Shown here one piece after another: positions 52,114-61,571 of a stretch of 64,000 nt of DNA. The stretch is taken from assembly GCF_026151205.1 (NCBI RefSeq), contig NC_087084.1, forward strand, positions 5,945,538 to 6,009,537, in the 5' to 3' direction. Origin of the DNA: Bolinopsis microptera. Lineage: Eukaryota > Ctenophora > Tentaculata > Lobata > Bolinopsidae. The stretch's first letter is position 1, and the number at the start of each line of letters is the position of its first letter. The notes below the pieces were generated by a model, which had not been told where the DNA came from, did not search any database, and was given only the letters and a program-made list of their open reading frames with translations. The position numbers and the translations under genes are program-made.

Positions 52114-54309
52114 ATGGCAAACATACTTCTTTTCACTGCTCTGCTCATCCTCTCCGTTGAGGCTCACGAGGAATGTGTTTTCAGCGACAAGAACATCAAC
52201 TGGAAGGTTGATTATCTCTACAACGAATGTCTAGATGAGGGTTTCCGAAGCTCGATAGGAGGATGCCCCACAACTGGCGATGATTCTGGTCTCTCAAAAA
52301 GGGAAATCAAAAGATGCAGGAACATTGAAGAAGACTTGATGGTCTGCGAATGGGGCTGCTCCGTGAACGGTGACTGGGGTGAATTTGGAGAGTGGACTGA
52401 GTGTTCTGCTGCTTGCGGTGGAGGTACCCAAACTCACAAACGATCCTGTGATGATCCCGCTCCAGTAAATGGTGGTGCATCATGTGACGGAGAGGAAGAA
52501 GAGACAAGAGTCTGTAATGTTGACCCCTGTCCTCCTCGGCTACCTTCCTGGCCTCAAGACTTCATGTGGAGCAGTGCTGGAGTTCCAGACGGTTATACTT
52601 GCATGAGAGTCCTTGAGTTTGCTGAATCCAAAGAACACACATGGGAGGATAACTTCTTTTGCTGGAAGAATGGACTTGCTGATCCTGGTCTTAGATGGTC
52701 GATGGCCGGTGAGATTGCAGGGCAGAAGTGCGTACAGATCACAGAAGCAGCTGATCCGGATACATGGACTGATAACTACATCTGCCTCCCTCTGGATTCC
52801 CCTTACGACCTTAAATGGAACTCTGCTGGTCCTTTGGAGGGTTTGGAGTGTATCCAATGGCTGGAAACTTCTGATCCTGACACTTGGGATGACAATTATC
52901 TTTGTCACGAAAAATTGGAGGGCCCTGACGTTACTGCATTTCTTCCCTCTTGGCCTGATGAGTTCAAATGGAGCAATGCTGGAGTTCCTGACGGTTACAC
53001 TTGCATGAGAGTCCTTGAGTTTGCTGAATCCAAAGAACACACATGGGAGGATAACTTCTTTTGCTGGAAGAATGGACTTGCTGATCCTGGTCTTAGATGG
53101 TCGATGGCCGGTGAGATTGCAGGGCAGAAGTGCGTGCAGATCACAGAAGCAGCTGACCCTGATACATGGACTGATAACTACATCTGCCTCCCTCTGGATT
53201 CCCCTTACGACCTTAAATGGAACTCTGCTGGTCCTTTGGAGGGTTTGGAATGTATCCAATGGCTGGAGACGTCTGATCCGGACACTTGGGATGACAACTA
53301 CCTCTGTCATACATGGTGGCACCAGGACCCCTCTTTGACGACCGTAAATGGTGGATGGAGTCAGTTTGGCAAATGGTCGGAGTGCTCGGCATCTTGCGAT
53401 GGTGGAATTCAGTCTCGAAAAAGGTTCTGTGAAAATCCCTCTCCATTACACGGCGGATCAGGTTGTGAGGGAGATGATCAAGAAACCCAAGCTTGCAACA
53501 CTAAACCATGTCCTCCTCGGCTACCTTCCTGGCCTGAAGACTTCAAATGGAGCAGTGCTGGAGTTCCTGACGGTTACACTTGCATGAGAGTCCTTGAGTT
53601 TGCTGAGTCCAAAGAACACACGTGGGAAGATAACTTCTTTTGTTGGAAGAATGGACTTGCTGATCCTGGTCTAAGATGGTCGATGGCCGGTGAGATCGAA
53701 GGGCAGAAGTGCGTGCAGATCACAGAAGCAGCTGACCCTGATACATGGACTGACAACTACATCTGTCTCCCTACAGCCGCCCCCTACGACCTCAAGTGGA
53801 GTTCTGCCGGCCCTATCGAAGGTCTGGATTGCATCCAGTGGCTGGAAACTTCTGATCCCGACACTTGGGATGACAACTATCTCTGTCACGAGACAGCGGT
53901 AGGTCCTGAAGTATCTGTACATCTACCTTCCTGGCCTGAAGACTTCAAATGGAGCAGTGCTGGAGTTCCTGACGGTTACACTTGCATGAGAGTCCTTGAG
54001 TTTGCTGAGTCCAAAGAACACACATGGGAGGATAACTACTTCTGCTGGATGGATGGTATGCCTGATCCTGGTCTTAGATGGTCGATGGCCGGTGAGATTG
54101 CAGGGCAGAAGTGCGTACAGATCACAGAAGCAGCTGATCCTGATACATGGACTGATAACTACATATGTCTTCCTCTGGACACCCCTTACGACTTCAAGTG
54201 GAGTTCTGCTGGTCCTTTGGAGGGTTTGGAGTGTATCCAATGGCTGGAAACTTCTGATCCAGACACATGGGATGACAACTATCTTTGTTTAAAGAAAATG
54301 GACTTCTAG
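52114..54309 (+). CDS. Secreted TSP1 / WSxAG-repeat protein 2 (731 aa)
   Basis: This is a tandem paralogue of the gene at 46898, with the same domain order: signal peptide (MANILLFTALLILSVEAH), Cys-rich segment, TSP1 (WTECSAACGGGTQTHKRSC), two triads, TSP1 (WSECSASCDGGIQSRKRFC) and two triads. I chose the ATG at 52114, although the frame is open upstream to 51976, because it starts the signal peptide and matches the paralogue's start. The second TSP1 has D instead of G in the CGxG position and F in place of S before the next Cys. All four type I units read FAESKEHTW, against FAEPK(D/E)HTW in the paralogue, and all four type III units read LETSDPDTW. AATAAA at 54521 is a likely polyadenylation signal. 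It is probably extracellular; its ligand is unknown. Confidence 0.93.
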   Translation: MANILLFTALLILSVEAHEECVFSDKNINWKVDYLYNECLDEGFRSSIGGCPTTGDDSGLSKREIKRCRNIEEDLMVCEWGCSVNGDWGEFGEWTECSAACGGGTQTHKRSCDDPAPVNGGASCDGEEEETRVCNVDPCPPRLPSWPQDFMWSSAGVPDGYTCMRVLEFAESKEHTWEDNFFCWKNGLADPGLRWSMAGEIAGQKCVQITEAADPDTWTDNYICLPLDSPYDLKWNSAGPLEGLECIQWLETSDPDTWDDNYLCHEKLEGPDVTAFLPSWPDEFKWSNAGVPDGYTCMRVLEFAESKEHTWEDNFFCWKNGLADPGLRWSMAGEIAGQKCVQITEAADPDTWTDNYICLPLDSPYDLKWNSAGPLEGLECIQWLETSDPDTWDDNYLCHTWWHQDPSLTTVNGGWSQFGKWSECSASCDGGIQSRKRFCENPSPLHGGSGCEGDDQETQACNTKPCPPRLPSWPEDFKWSSAGVPDGYTCMRVLEFAESKEHTWEDNFFCWKNGLADPGLRWSMAGEIEGQKCVQITEAADPDTWTDNYICLPTAAPYDLKWSSAGPIEGLDCIQWLETSDPDTWDDNYLCHETAVGPEVSVHLPSWPEDFKWSSAGVPDGYTCMRVLEFAESKEHTWEDNYFCWMDGMPDPGLRWSMAGEIAGQKCVQITEAADPDTWTDNYICLPLDTPYDFKWSSAGPLEGLECIQWLETSDPDTWDDNYLCLKKMDF

Positions 54310-54520
54310 ATTAAAATTTATTTTATTGAGGGATAAATTTAGTTTGATATGAATTTGATAGGCCGCACAAATGCAAATATTTAAACAAAGTGGGACTTTT
54401 GAACTAACAATGCTTAAAGGACAGAATTTCTTAGAACAATTGTTTTATGTTGCTTGTTATTGTTTATATAACTATAACTATTAAATTAAAATTCGACGAA
54501 TTTATTTGTTGCATTAACTA

Positions 54521-54526
54521 AATAAA
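54521..54526 (+). promoter_or_regulatory. Putative polyadenylation signal AATAAA of the second TSP1 gene
   Basis: Canonical hexamer 212 bp after the stop codon, in an AT-rich 3' flank related to that of the first gene (where ATTAAA is at 49303). Confidence 0.5.
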
Positions 54527-54654
54527 AATAAATATGTGGTTTAAAATTCTCAAACCAAGAAATTTTTAAAATTTTACTCGTGCCCATGGAACATTGATTG
54601 ACGATGTCAACCCATTGAGATCGTTTGATGCGAAGCAGAGCAACGATCGTCGAT

Positions 54655-55758
54655 TAGGCTATCCACTCCGATAATCGTAACCGATAATTATCTCCGATAA
54701 TTCGTTAAAAAAAGTTATCTGTTTATCTAGATAAAACATATTTTTATCGGTATAAAAATTCACTAGATATTACCGAAAATACTGCCACAATACCGTAAAA
54801 TTGTAAAGAAATATTAGTGTTTTTTGCCTTCCCAAGTAATCCAAGAAACAGTCTCAAACGTCCTCTAGTATGATAGAAGAGGTAGTTTACTTAGATGTGA
54901 GCTTAAGAGGTTTATTTACATTTGTATACCTATGGAACTGTAGAACTGTATGAACTGTAGAAATCCAGATAAGATTATTGACATTGTTCTCTTGAGGGTG
55001 CTGGCGTTTTACCTTACAACCATTCTGGAGACAGGAACGAGCATGTTACTGTTAACAAGAGTCAAAAATACCGGCAGGGCACTCAATTGAATTCCGTAAG
55101 TGTTCTGGGCGTGAAACATTGTCTTCAGGAGAAGGAATCTGTTGCTCCAAGTTATCGACAGGATAAGAAAACGGTTCACTGAATCACTTTAAATGCTTTG
55201 CTGTTTCGAGGAGAATTGGTATTTGGTGCACTACTGTTCTCAGGAGAAGGAAACCCTTGGTCTACTGTTTTGAAGAGAACTATTGCGTTACTGTTCTCAG
55301 GAGAAGAAAACCGATGGTCTACTGTTTTGAAGAGAACTAGTGCGTTACTGTTCTCAGGAGAAGGAAACCAGTGGTCTACTGTTTGAAGAGAACTAGTGCG
55401 TTACTGTTCGCAGGAGAAGGAAACCAGTGGTCTACTGTTTTGAAGAGAACTATTGCGTTACTGTTCTTAGGAGAAGAAAACCGTTGGTCTACTGTTTTGA
55501 AGAAAACTGGTGCACTTCTGCTCCCCGGAGAAGAAAACTGATGCTCTAATATTTTCAAAAGAAAGGAAATGGTACTTTAGCAAGATTACTGGTAAACAGT
55601 AATAAAAGTCGACAATTAGTTTTTGCGAAATTTGGAAAACATTTTGGCTTTGGCCTTCAGCAGAAAAATTATCGGTTTTATCGGTTTTATCTAGATAAAA
55701 CCTAAATCTTTATCTGTTTATCTAGATAAAAGATTTCATACCGATAATGGATAGCCTA
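54655..55758. mobile_element. 1104-bp non-autonomous hAT-like element inside B1
   Basis: The ends TAGGCTATCCACTCCGATAA and TTATCGG-related CCGATAATGGATAGCCTA are inverted (TAGGCTATCCA / TGGATAGCCTA exact). The 8-bp duplication TCGTCGAT lies at 54647-54654 and 55759-55766. Subterminal GATAA/TTATC motifs are repeated (54671-54750 and 55672-55747). The interior holds a 57-bp tandem repeat (55234-55530). No transposase frame is seen, so it is non-autonomous. Confidence 0.87.
55234..55530. repeat. 57-bp tandem repeat within the hAT-like element
   Basis: Copies starting CTGTTCTCAGGAGAAG occur at 55234, 55291, 55348, 55404 and 55461, with degenerate copies on both sides. The unit length of 57 bp keeps a reading frame, but frames are broken at 55380 by a missing T. 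Confidence 0.88.
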
Positions 55759-56053
55759 TCGTCGATCGATCGTTCGATGCGAAGCAAGAATGCAAGTTTA
55801 TAGTTTAATTTGTGCCATGCTGCGGGTCGAAGCGGCAAAATCCTCCAAATGGAACATAATTGGGGTCGGGATAACTCAATTTTCGGCTTTAAAATCGACT
55901 TTTAAAATTTCATACTTTTTCATAAAAATAAGCCTTATATCGAAACACCTTCATTCTCCAACATCCAACCTGATCCCACCCCACCTCCTTCCCTGTACGG
56001 TTTTTTCTTTTATTACTGGGCCGCGCTCAGCCTGTCATTATTCCGCCTAATCT

Positions 56054-56198
56054 TGATTGACGATGTCAATCCGTCGAGATCGTTGCTGCAAAGCAGAGCA
56101 ACGATCGACGACTTTTTGCTTCGATTGACGACTTTTTGCTACGATGCGAAGCAAAAATGCTAGTTTGCGCGGCGCGTTGAAGCGGCGAAGTCCTCCAA
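56054..56198. mobile_element. Element B, copy B2, inserted in A4
   Basis: 145 bp, beginning TGATTGACGATGTCAA and ending AGTCCTCCAA, flanked by the exact 9-bp duplication GCCTAATCT (56045-56053 and 56199-56207). It carries an internal repeat (CGACTTTTTGCTTCGATTGA / CGACTTTTTGCTACGATGCG) absent from B1. Confidence 0.87.
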
Positions 56199-56239
56199 GC
56201 CTAATCTTTATAATTATGAACACGATAGCCTGCATGAGG

Positions 56240-56828
56240 TAGGCGGTGCACGATAAAAATAAACTTGCTCGGATTTTCAAAATTTTTGTACCATCGTTTT
56301 CTAGAGACTGTGAGAATTTTCACAGTACCAAATTTATTATACCTTTTTGGAATGATCAGTGAGTTTCTCCTAGGTGCCATATTTGATGGTGCGCGGCTTT
56401 TGGAGCAAAATTAGGTGTAAAAGTCGCGTAATTTGACGAAATTCGTTGATTTTTGTCGTATTATTCTGTCATATCTTCGGTTTCTGAACATGAATCATGC
56501 TGAAAATTTGTCAAAATCTTCCAATCATACTTAACTACCGAACCTAATTTAGTTGGGAGAGATTGGCCTTGATTAAGAGGTCTAAAAATGACAAAATAGG
56601 TATAAATTCGTTGATAACTCAAATTCTGACCATCGAAATTGCTCAAACTAAATTAGGTTCAGTAGAACATAAGTGTTTACGTAAGCTGACCAAATTTCAA
56701 CAAAATTGTTATATGGGAAGTATTATAACTTTTCGATTGTTTCCAAAATAATGTGCTGGCCGAAATAAGAGCTAAAAAACCATTCAATGGTCAGCGCGCG
56801 CGTCTTATTATCGATGGCGCACTGCCTA
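56240..56828. mobile_element. Element C, 589 bp, inserted in A4
   Basis: The ends TAGGCGGTGCACGATAA and the complement of TAGGCAGTGCGCCATCGA are imperfect inverted repeats (TAGGC(G/A)GTGC). The duplication CATGAGG flanks it (56233-56239 and 56829-56835). Inside, CCGAACCTAATTTAGTT and AACTAAATTAGGTTCAG form an internal inverted pair. It is non-coding and hAT-like by its TAGGC ends; the 7-bp duplication may be 8 bp with one change. Confidence 0.78.
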
Positions 56829-57052
56829 CATGAGGTCCCGGTCCAGGTAACTTTTATTTATACTAGTTGAGTGTGTTCCATAACCTAGCACCCTGCCTAA
56901 ACGTTCGGTACTCCTGGACCTATGTGGCAAGCCTGCTCCCTGAACAAAAAAAAACTTTTATTTAACTCAATATCAAAATAATTTTACCAAAAATTAAAAA
57001 TAAAATATATAAATATACAAGATAATTAGAATAAAATTTGGAATTGAACAAC

Positions 57053-57400
57053 GGCCAGTTAGTGCAGTTGGTTAGAACGCCAGCCTTACAATCGTTAGGT
57101 TGCGAGTTCGAATCCCACTGTCTGCCTGGTCGTGGGTTGAGCGTCGTCGACGTTCTGCTAAGGATCGTAAGTGGTCTATGCAGCCCCCCGTCTACTCAGC
57201 CGAATACTCGAGAAATCGGGTGTGAGGGTTAAATGAGGAGTTACTGGGCCGCGCTCAGCCTGTCATTTCGCCTAATCTCTATTGTTAATGAACATAATAT
57301 AATAGCCTGGGGTCCCCAAGTAAATGAGGAGCTGCACATTGCAGCAAAGTCTCGGGCAAAGAAAGTATGGTACACACTACCTTAACCGTCACTGGCCAAA
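57053..57400 (+). mobile_element. tRNA-derived SINE (degenerate), interrupted by element A5
   Basis: The first 74 bases have tRNA-like control boxes: an A-box-like TTAGTGCAGTTGGTTAG and a B-box-like GAGTTCGAATCCC (57104-57116), with a CTTACAA anticodon loop. The anticodon stem does not pair (CCAGC against TCGTT) and the acceptor pairs poorly, so it is not a working tRNA. A non-tRNA body follows (GGTCGTGGGTTGAGCGTCG) and is split by element A5 at 57241. The 3' end is uncertain. Confidence 0.6.
57241..57321. mobile_element. Short element A, copy A5 (81 bp, exact 10-bp TSD)
   Basis: Begins TTACTGGGCCGCGCTCAGCC and ends GGTCCCCAAGT. Exact AAATGAGGAG flanks both sides (57231-57240 and 57322-57331). 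It sits inside the SINE body. Confidence 0.9.
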
Positions 57401-57824
57401 TAAATCCTTAGGCTTTCTGCAATTGGCTGGTTGCACTTGTGTAACAATGTGGCTGTTGGAATACACCGAAGTAAAATAAGTGTAACTTGATAAAAAAGAA
57501 CAACATAATAAACAACAAATTGACGAATGTTACTCGCCTAAATTTCTTCGAAGTAACGCGCGCCGCTTTTTTTCGAAATGGTCCGCGAATGCAAGTGCTA
57601 CGAAGAAGCGCGCGCCAAAATAGTCCAGTAATAATGGTCAAACAAAAAATACTTCCCAAAATAGACACAAATAGAATAAATTCTTTTAAAGTGTATACTG
57701 TACAGGGTTTTATATCGGGCGCTATTTTTATTTTGGAAGGGAGCGGAGTTTGTTAAAAGGACGCTTTAGGGAATCTCTGTTCATGTGATTTAGAAAAGAA
57801 TTAATGGGTGATCTGATATACTCG

Positions 57825-57880
57825 TTAAATATTTACGAGTCCAACTCGGCGCGCGTCCTGGGAGGTTATAAACCTACAAG
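57825..57880 (-). repeat. Dispersed repeat D, copy 3 (inverted)
   Basis: On the minus strand it reads AGGTTTATAACCTCCCAGGA, then CGCGCGCCGAGTTGGACTCG and ACGAGTAT, as in the copies at 42366 and 42550, with a short deletion. Confidence 0.7.
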
Positions 57881-58197
57881 AAAGAAACTTTTTTATATAT
57901 TCTTATTTGCTCTAAGCAGAGCCCTCTCACTTGAAGTAGCGCGCAGTACGCGTAGACACATGGCTATGTGAATATTTTTATATATAAGGTTTCCGATGGT
58001 CTAGTCGTAGAGTGTGCGAAGATCTGTCCAATATCTTGACTCACGCTGCAACCCCTTTTGATCGCGCGCCTACCGGCCGACGTGTAGCAACCAATAATAG
58101 AGAAAAGTTATGTTTTACTTTGATCAGACAATTTGTGGCGGAAATAGTTATAAAGAGGGTAAGTGTGGAATGTATGCATGATGCATGAAGCTCATCT

Positions 58198-58270
58198 TGA
58201 TCAATGGAATTCGAACCCTGAACCTATTGCGCAGGAGGGAAAAATTTTAACCACTAGGCCACCTAGCCTC
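58198..58270 (-). mobile_element. Second tRNA-like SINE head, minus strand
   Basis: On the minus strand an A-box-like TGGCCTAGTGGTTAAA and a B-box GGGTTCGAATTCC are spaced as in a tRNA. The anticodon arm (TTTTTCCCTCCTGCGCAATA) does not fold normally. Most likely a SINE promoter region or tRNA relic. Confidence 0.5.
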
Positions 58271-58487
58271 AAATATTGAGCTGTATTTAATTTTTATTTT
58301 ACAATAGGGCATAAAACGGGCAGAATTGAGACTCTTACCAGGTTATTATTATATTAAGGATCATGTGAACCATACAGCTTTCCCCACACATAACACTTTT
58401 TCTTATAAAGGCCAGGTAAAACAACTATCAGAAGGGCACTGCATGAATCACAATAAACTTTCGAACATGATATGCAAGCACTGTTCT

Positions 58488-58536
58488 ACTAACGACGAGG
58501 AGCCACTCAATCTACTTTTGGCTCCTCATCGTTAGT
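58488..58536. repeat. 17-bp stem hairpin
   Basis: ACTAACGACGAGGAGCC (58488-58504) pairs with GGCTCCTCATCGTTAGT (58520-58536) with one mismatch around a 15-base loop. It is a possible fold-back remnant or the 3' stem of a transcript. Confidence 0.7.
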
Positions 58537-58539
58537 TTA

Positions 58540-58776
58540 AGATATTATTAACACATCATACAAATTGGTGCAATGAGCTCCTACTCTTCCTTTATAGTCC
58601 TTACACGTTTAACAGGCATGTGTCAATGATGATTTTTTGTTAGTCGGCTGACATCTTGGGTTGTACTGGATGTAACAAGTTTATTATCGGATGTCTACGT
58701 ATATTTATTATGATATAATTATTCATTGTGATGGCAATAAAATTTAAATTTTGTTTTACTTTAAAAAAAAAAAATT
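58540..58776 (+). mobile_element. Poly(A)-tailed 3' end of a retroelement or retrocopy
   Basis: AATAAA at 58737 is followed about 25 bp later by a run of 12 A (58764-58776), as at the end of a reverse-transcribed, polyadenylated RNA. The preceding sequence (GTATATTTATTATGATATAA) resembles the 3' flank of the first TSP1 gene near 49280, which may be shared AT-rich sequence only. No coding part is recognised. Confidence 0.4.
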
Positions 58777-58794
58777 TGTTTTACTCAAGATAGG

Positions 58795-58985
58795 TTGGCT
58801 TTCACCACTCCTTAGTATGTACCCCAATCATTTCCCATCTAGCCTCCGCGATTCTCTCAGTCATTGATCTTACTTTAAACCGTTTATAAACTTGTATAAA
58901 TACAAGTTCTCGTTACTGTCTAAGATGTTTTCTCTGAAGGATGTCTAGAGCTTTCTTAGGGGGCCGTCCAGTAGCTACAGTAATG
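58795..58985 (-). pseudogene. LINE reverse-transcriptase C-terminal fragment
   Basis: The minus strand encodes ALDILQRKHLRQ, then (after a deletion of about 18 codons relative to the LINE at 6398-7545) NENLY and MTERIAEARWEMIG, matching RKHLRQ...SNENLY...LTERIKKARWKMLG of that element. Frameshifted and truncated at both ends. Confidence 0.72.
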
Positions 58986-58999
58986 ATTTGATTTGAAAC

Positions 59000-59987
59000 T
59001 TGTACAAAATAGAAAGTATACACATGTACAGCAAATCGAACAAAGATAGTGCTGACGACACTAATATATTTGTTGCAGCCGACTCAAAGGATAAGGTATA
59101 TGACATGGCTAACAAAATACTGCAGGCTGTTAATAAGTACATGATAGTAAACCTACTACACATTAATGTAAAAAAGTGCTGTTACATGTACTTCTCTTCA
59201 AATAAACGTAACAATAATGAATTAGACGCTGATATAGATAGCTATTACCTATCCATGAATAAAAAGGTAATCAAGCGTGTTAGTCAAACTAAATTCCTTG
59301 GAGTAATTATTGATGACAAATTAAGTTGGAAACCACACATACAATCTCTTAACAAAAAACTAAGCAGTGCTTGTGGACGTATCTACCGTATTAAGAAATG
59401 CTTACCAGAATCACTATATAAACAAATTTACCATTCTCTCTTTGAATCACATCTCAGTTTTGCTATTTCTGTCTGGGGAGGTATTCCTAATATCCAGTTA
59501 AAACCACTATTTATTACCCAGAAGAAATGTATAAGAATTCTATTCGGAGACCATAAAAGGTATGTAGACAAATTCAAAACATGTGCTAGAGTTAGACCGT
59601 TTGGCTCCCAACGTTTGGGTTGCGATTTTTATGTTAAGGAGTCTACCAAACCTCTATTTGCAAAACATAAATTACTAGCTGTAGAGAACCTATATAGACT
59701 ACGTTGCCTAATGGAATTTTTTTAAGATAATTAAGACAAGAGTACCAATTTCAATGTTCTCTTTGTTCACCATATCTCATAGGAAAGACAATATGTTAAT
59801 CACACCTTCTCCAACTAAACAATTCATCTATAAATCAGCGTGGCTGTGGAATGAGTTTTGTAAAATTGGCTCATTTAATTTTAATTCCTCTTGTTCTTCT
59901 GTTAAGAATAAATTACAAAAGTCATTGATGAATGCCCAAAACAGGTATGGTGCTGAATGGAATGACAAAAATTTCACTGAATTCTAA
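59000..59987 (+). pseudogene. CR1/jockey-type LINE reverse-transcriptase fragment
   Basis: The open frame covers the RT from its catalytic motif (SADDTNIFVA, where family members have F/Y-ADD) through NLLHINVKKCCYMYF, QTKFLGVIIDDKLSWKPHI, CGRIYRIKKCLPESL and HLSFAISVWGG, to a stop at about 59723. It continues in another frame at 59754 (KSAWLWNEFC, NKLQKSLMNAQNRYG) to a stop at 59985. The part before motif C is missing and S replaces the aromatic residue before ADD. A 5'-truncated, frameshifted copy of a different LINE lineage from the one at 6.4 kb. Confidence 0.87.
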
Positions 59988-59989
59988 GT

Positions 59990-61570
59990 TAAACACAATA
60001 TAATCCAGGTATCGGCAGGCGCTGCCGCCAAACGTCATTATCATGGATATACTTCTTTATTTTCAGCAGCTAGTATGTTAGCGCGCATAACAAGGCGCGC
60101 TAGCATTTTACCGCCATTCTAGGTTTCACTGATTTCTGGGCCACAATACACAATATGTCCAATCTGATTCTAATTGTTGCTCCTAATCTGATAATTCTAA
60201 TGACAGTGACTGCTCCCTATTAACAAACCGACCAACATTTTCGGTCAAACCCTAAAATTACTAATACCAAATTCAAACCCCACATATGCGTGTATAGTCT
60301 CCAAATCTTCTCTTATCTCTGCTCTCGGACTTTGTTCTTTTGAATAGAACTGTTTGTATACTTTAACAAATAGTGATTTTAACTTTGAGATAAACTGCTA
60401 TATTATTATATTTTTGTACCAATGTTCACCTAACTTAACGTCTCTCGCTGACACCATCACCCGGCAACCAATTTTAAAGTAAAATTTATTAACTGTCTGA
60501 CTACAGACTGGCGGTTAACGTTCCCCGTATAGTAGCTCAACGGAGGGGGTAATCAGGGCACGTGTTAATGAAAAATGTACGTGTCCTTCCACAATCCCTT
60601 CTGTTGGGTCACACGTTATTGGGAACTGAGATCGCTATCGTGTAACTAGAAGCAGTATATGCAAAGTAACTTTGGTGATAGGTGATAGGCAATATGAAAA
60701 TACACATCTTACTTTAACTTTATCCCGTCACCCATGGACTTATTAATTAACAGCTGGTGTTGGTGTCATCGTTTGTCGTACTCAAAACGTTTCGCGGTTG
60801 CGAATGCCGGCCCATCGAGGAAAATCTTTTTACTTTGTATTTTAACCATTATAAAGTATGATTAGTCGGATATAGTACTGAGTTCAAACAGTCCCCGAAA
60901 CGAAAAAGCGAACATTTGATTTTTGTTTCGGCGACTGAATCGTTGATGGGCCGGCAAATATTTGTTGTCGAGTAGTGTTGAATACTCATATTAACATGAT
61001 TATTGATTTAATTTAGGAATTGTATATAACTATCATTGACCAAGTTTAATTGTTAATGAGAATGCACCCCAGCACTGGGCGCGCGTGGCGGCTTTGATGT
61101 TAGCGGCTACAAGCTTGAAGCTAGGCAGCTGCAGAAAAGGCGCCGCGCGCGTTCACAGTTCAGCGTACGGCTTTTCGTTTTTGATTTTACAAATGACAAA
61201 GCAACTTTTAATGATTATTAATGGAATTATCGGATATTTATAATTCAATATGTATTGATTCTTCTGTGGAAAATAAAAATTGTATTTTACTAGTACTATA
61301 AAATTGGCCAATATGTATAAATGCTAAAAATCGTGGGTCAGTGAAACAAGTAAAGAGGACAACTTTCAGAACAGGATTTTTTTGACCGCCCAAAGTCTCT
61401 ATGACATCACCTTCACCTAGTAATAAAATGATGAAATGTGATAAGTGTGAAACAATAAAATAATAATGTGTGTATTATTTAATATAATTGTCTCTCAAAT
61501 ACAGACAATGTCCAAAAACTCTTAAGATACTCCTACATATACTGATCGGTGTCCAAGAGACATGAATTAC
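59990..61570. other. Intergenic with GCGCGC-rich patches; one candidate MITE
   Basis: Apart from the inverted-repeat element at 60805-60956, no gene or known element is recognised. Confidence 0.4.
60805..60956. mobile_element. Candidate 152-bp MITE with 12-bp inverted ends
   Basis: TGCCGGCCCATC (60805-60816) and GATGGGCCGGCA (60945-60956) are exact inverted repeats. No convincing target duplication is visible, so it is uncertain whether these are true element ends. Confidence 0.5.
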
Positions 61571-61571
61571 T

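Larger units (their letters stand above)
54595..55848. mobile_element. Element B, copy B1, interrupted by a hAT-like insertion
   Basis: Element B begins TGATTGACGATGTCAA and ends AATCCTCCAA. It is flanked by the exact 9-bp duplication ATGGAACAT (54586-54594 and 55849-55857). Its two halves, 54595-54654 and 55767-55848, are separated by the element at 54655-55758. Without the insertion B1 is about 142 bp and aligns with copy B2 at 56054. No inverted terminal repeats are evident. Confidence 0.82.
56013..56848. mobile_element. Short element A, copy A4, carrying two nested insertions
   Basis: Begins TTACTGGGCCGCGCTCAGCC at 56013 and ends GGTCCAGGT at 56848. Removing element B2 (with one GCCTAATCT) and element C (with one CATGAGG) leaves a normal element A of about 90 bp that aligns with the other copies. 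CTTTTATT-like sequence flanks both sides (56007-56014 and 56851-56858), a less exact target duplication than in A3 and A5. Confidence 0.85.

Noticed and set aside
57053-57126. Possible tRNA-Val (anticodon loop CTTACAA)
   Set aside because: The anticodon and acceptor stems do not pair and a SINE-like body follows.
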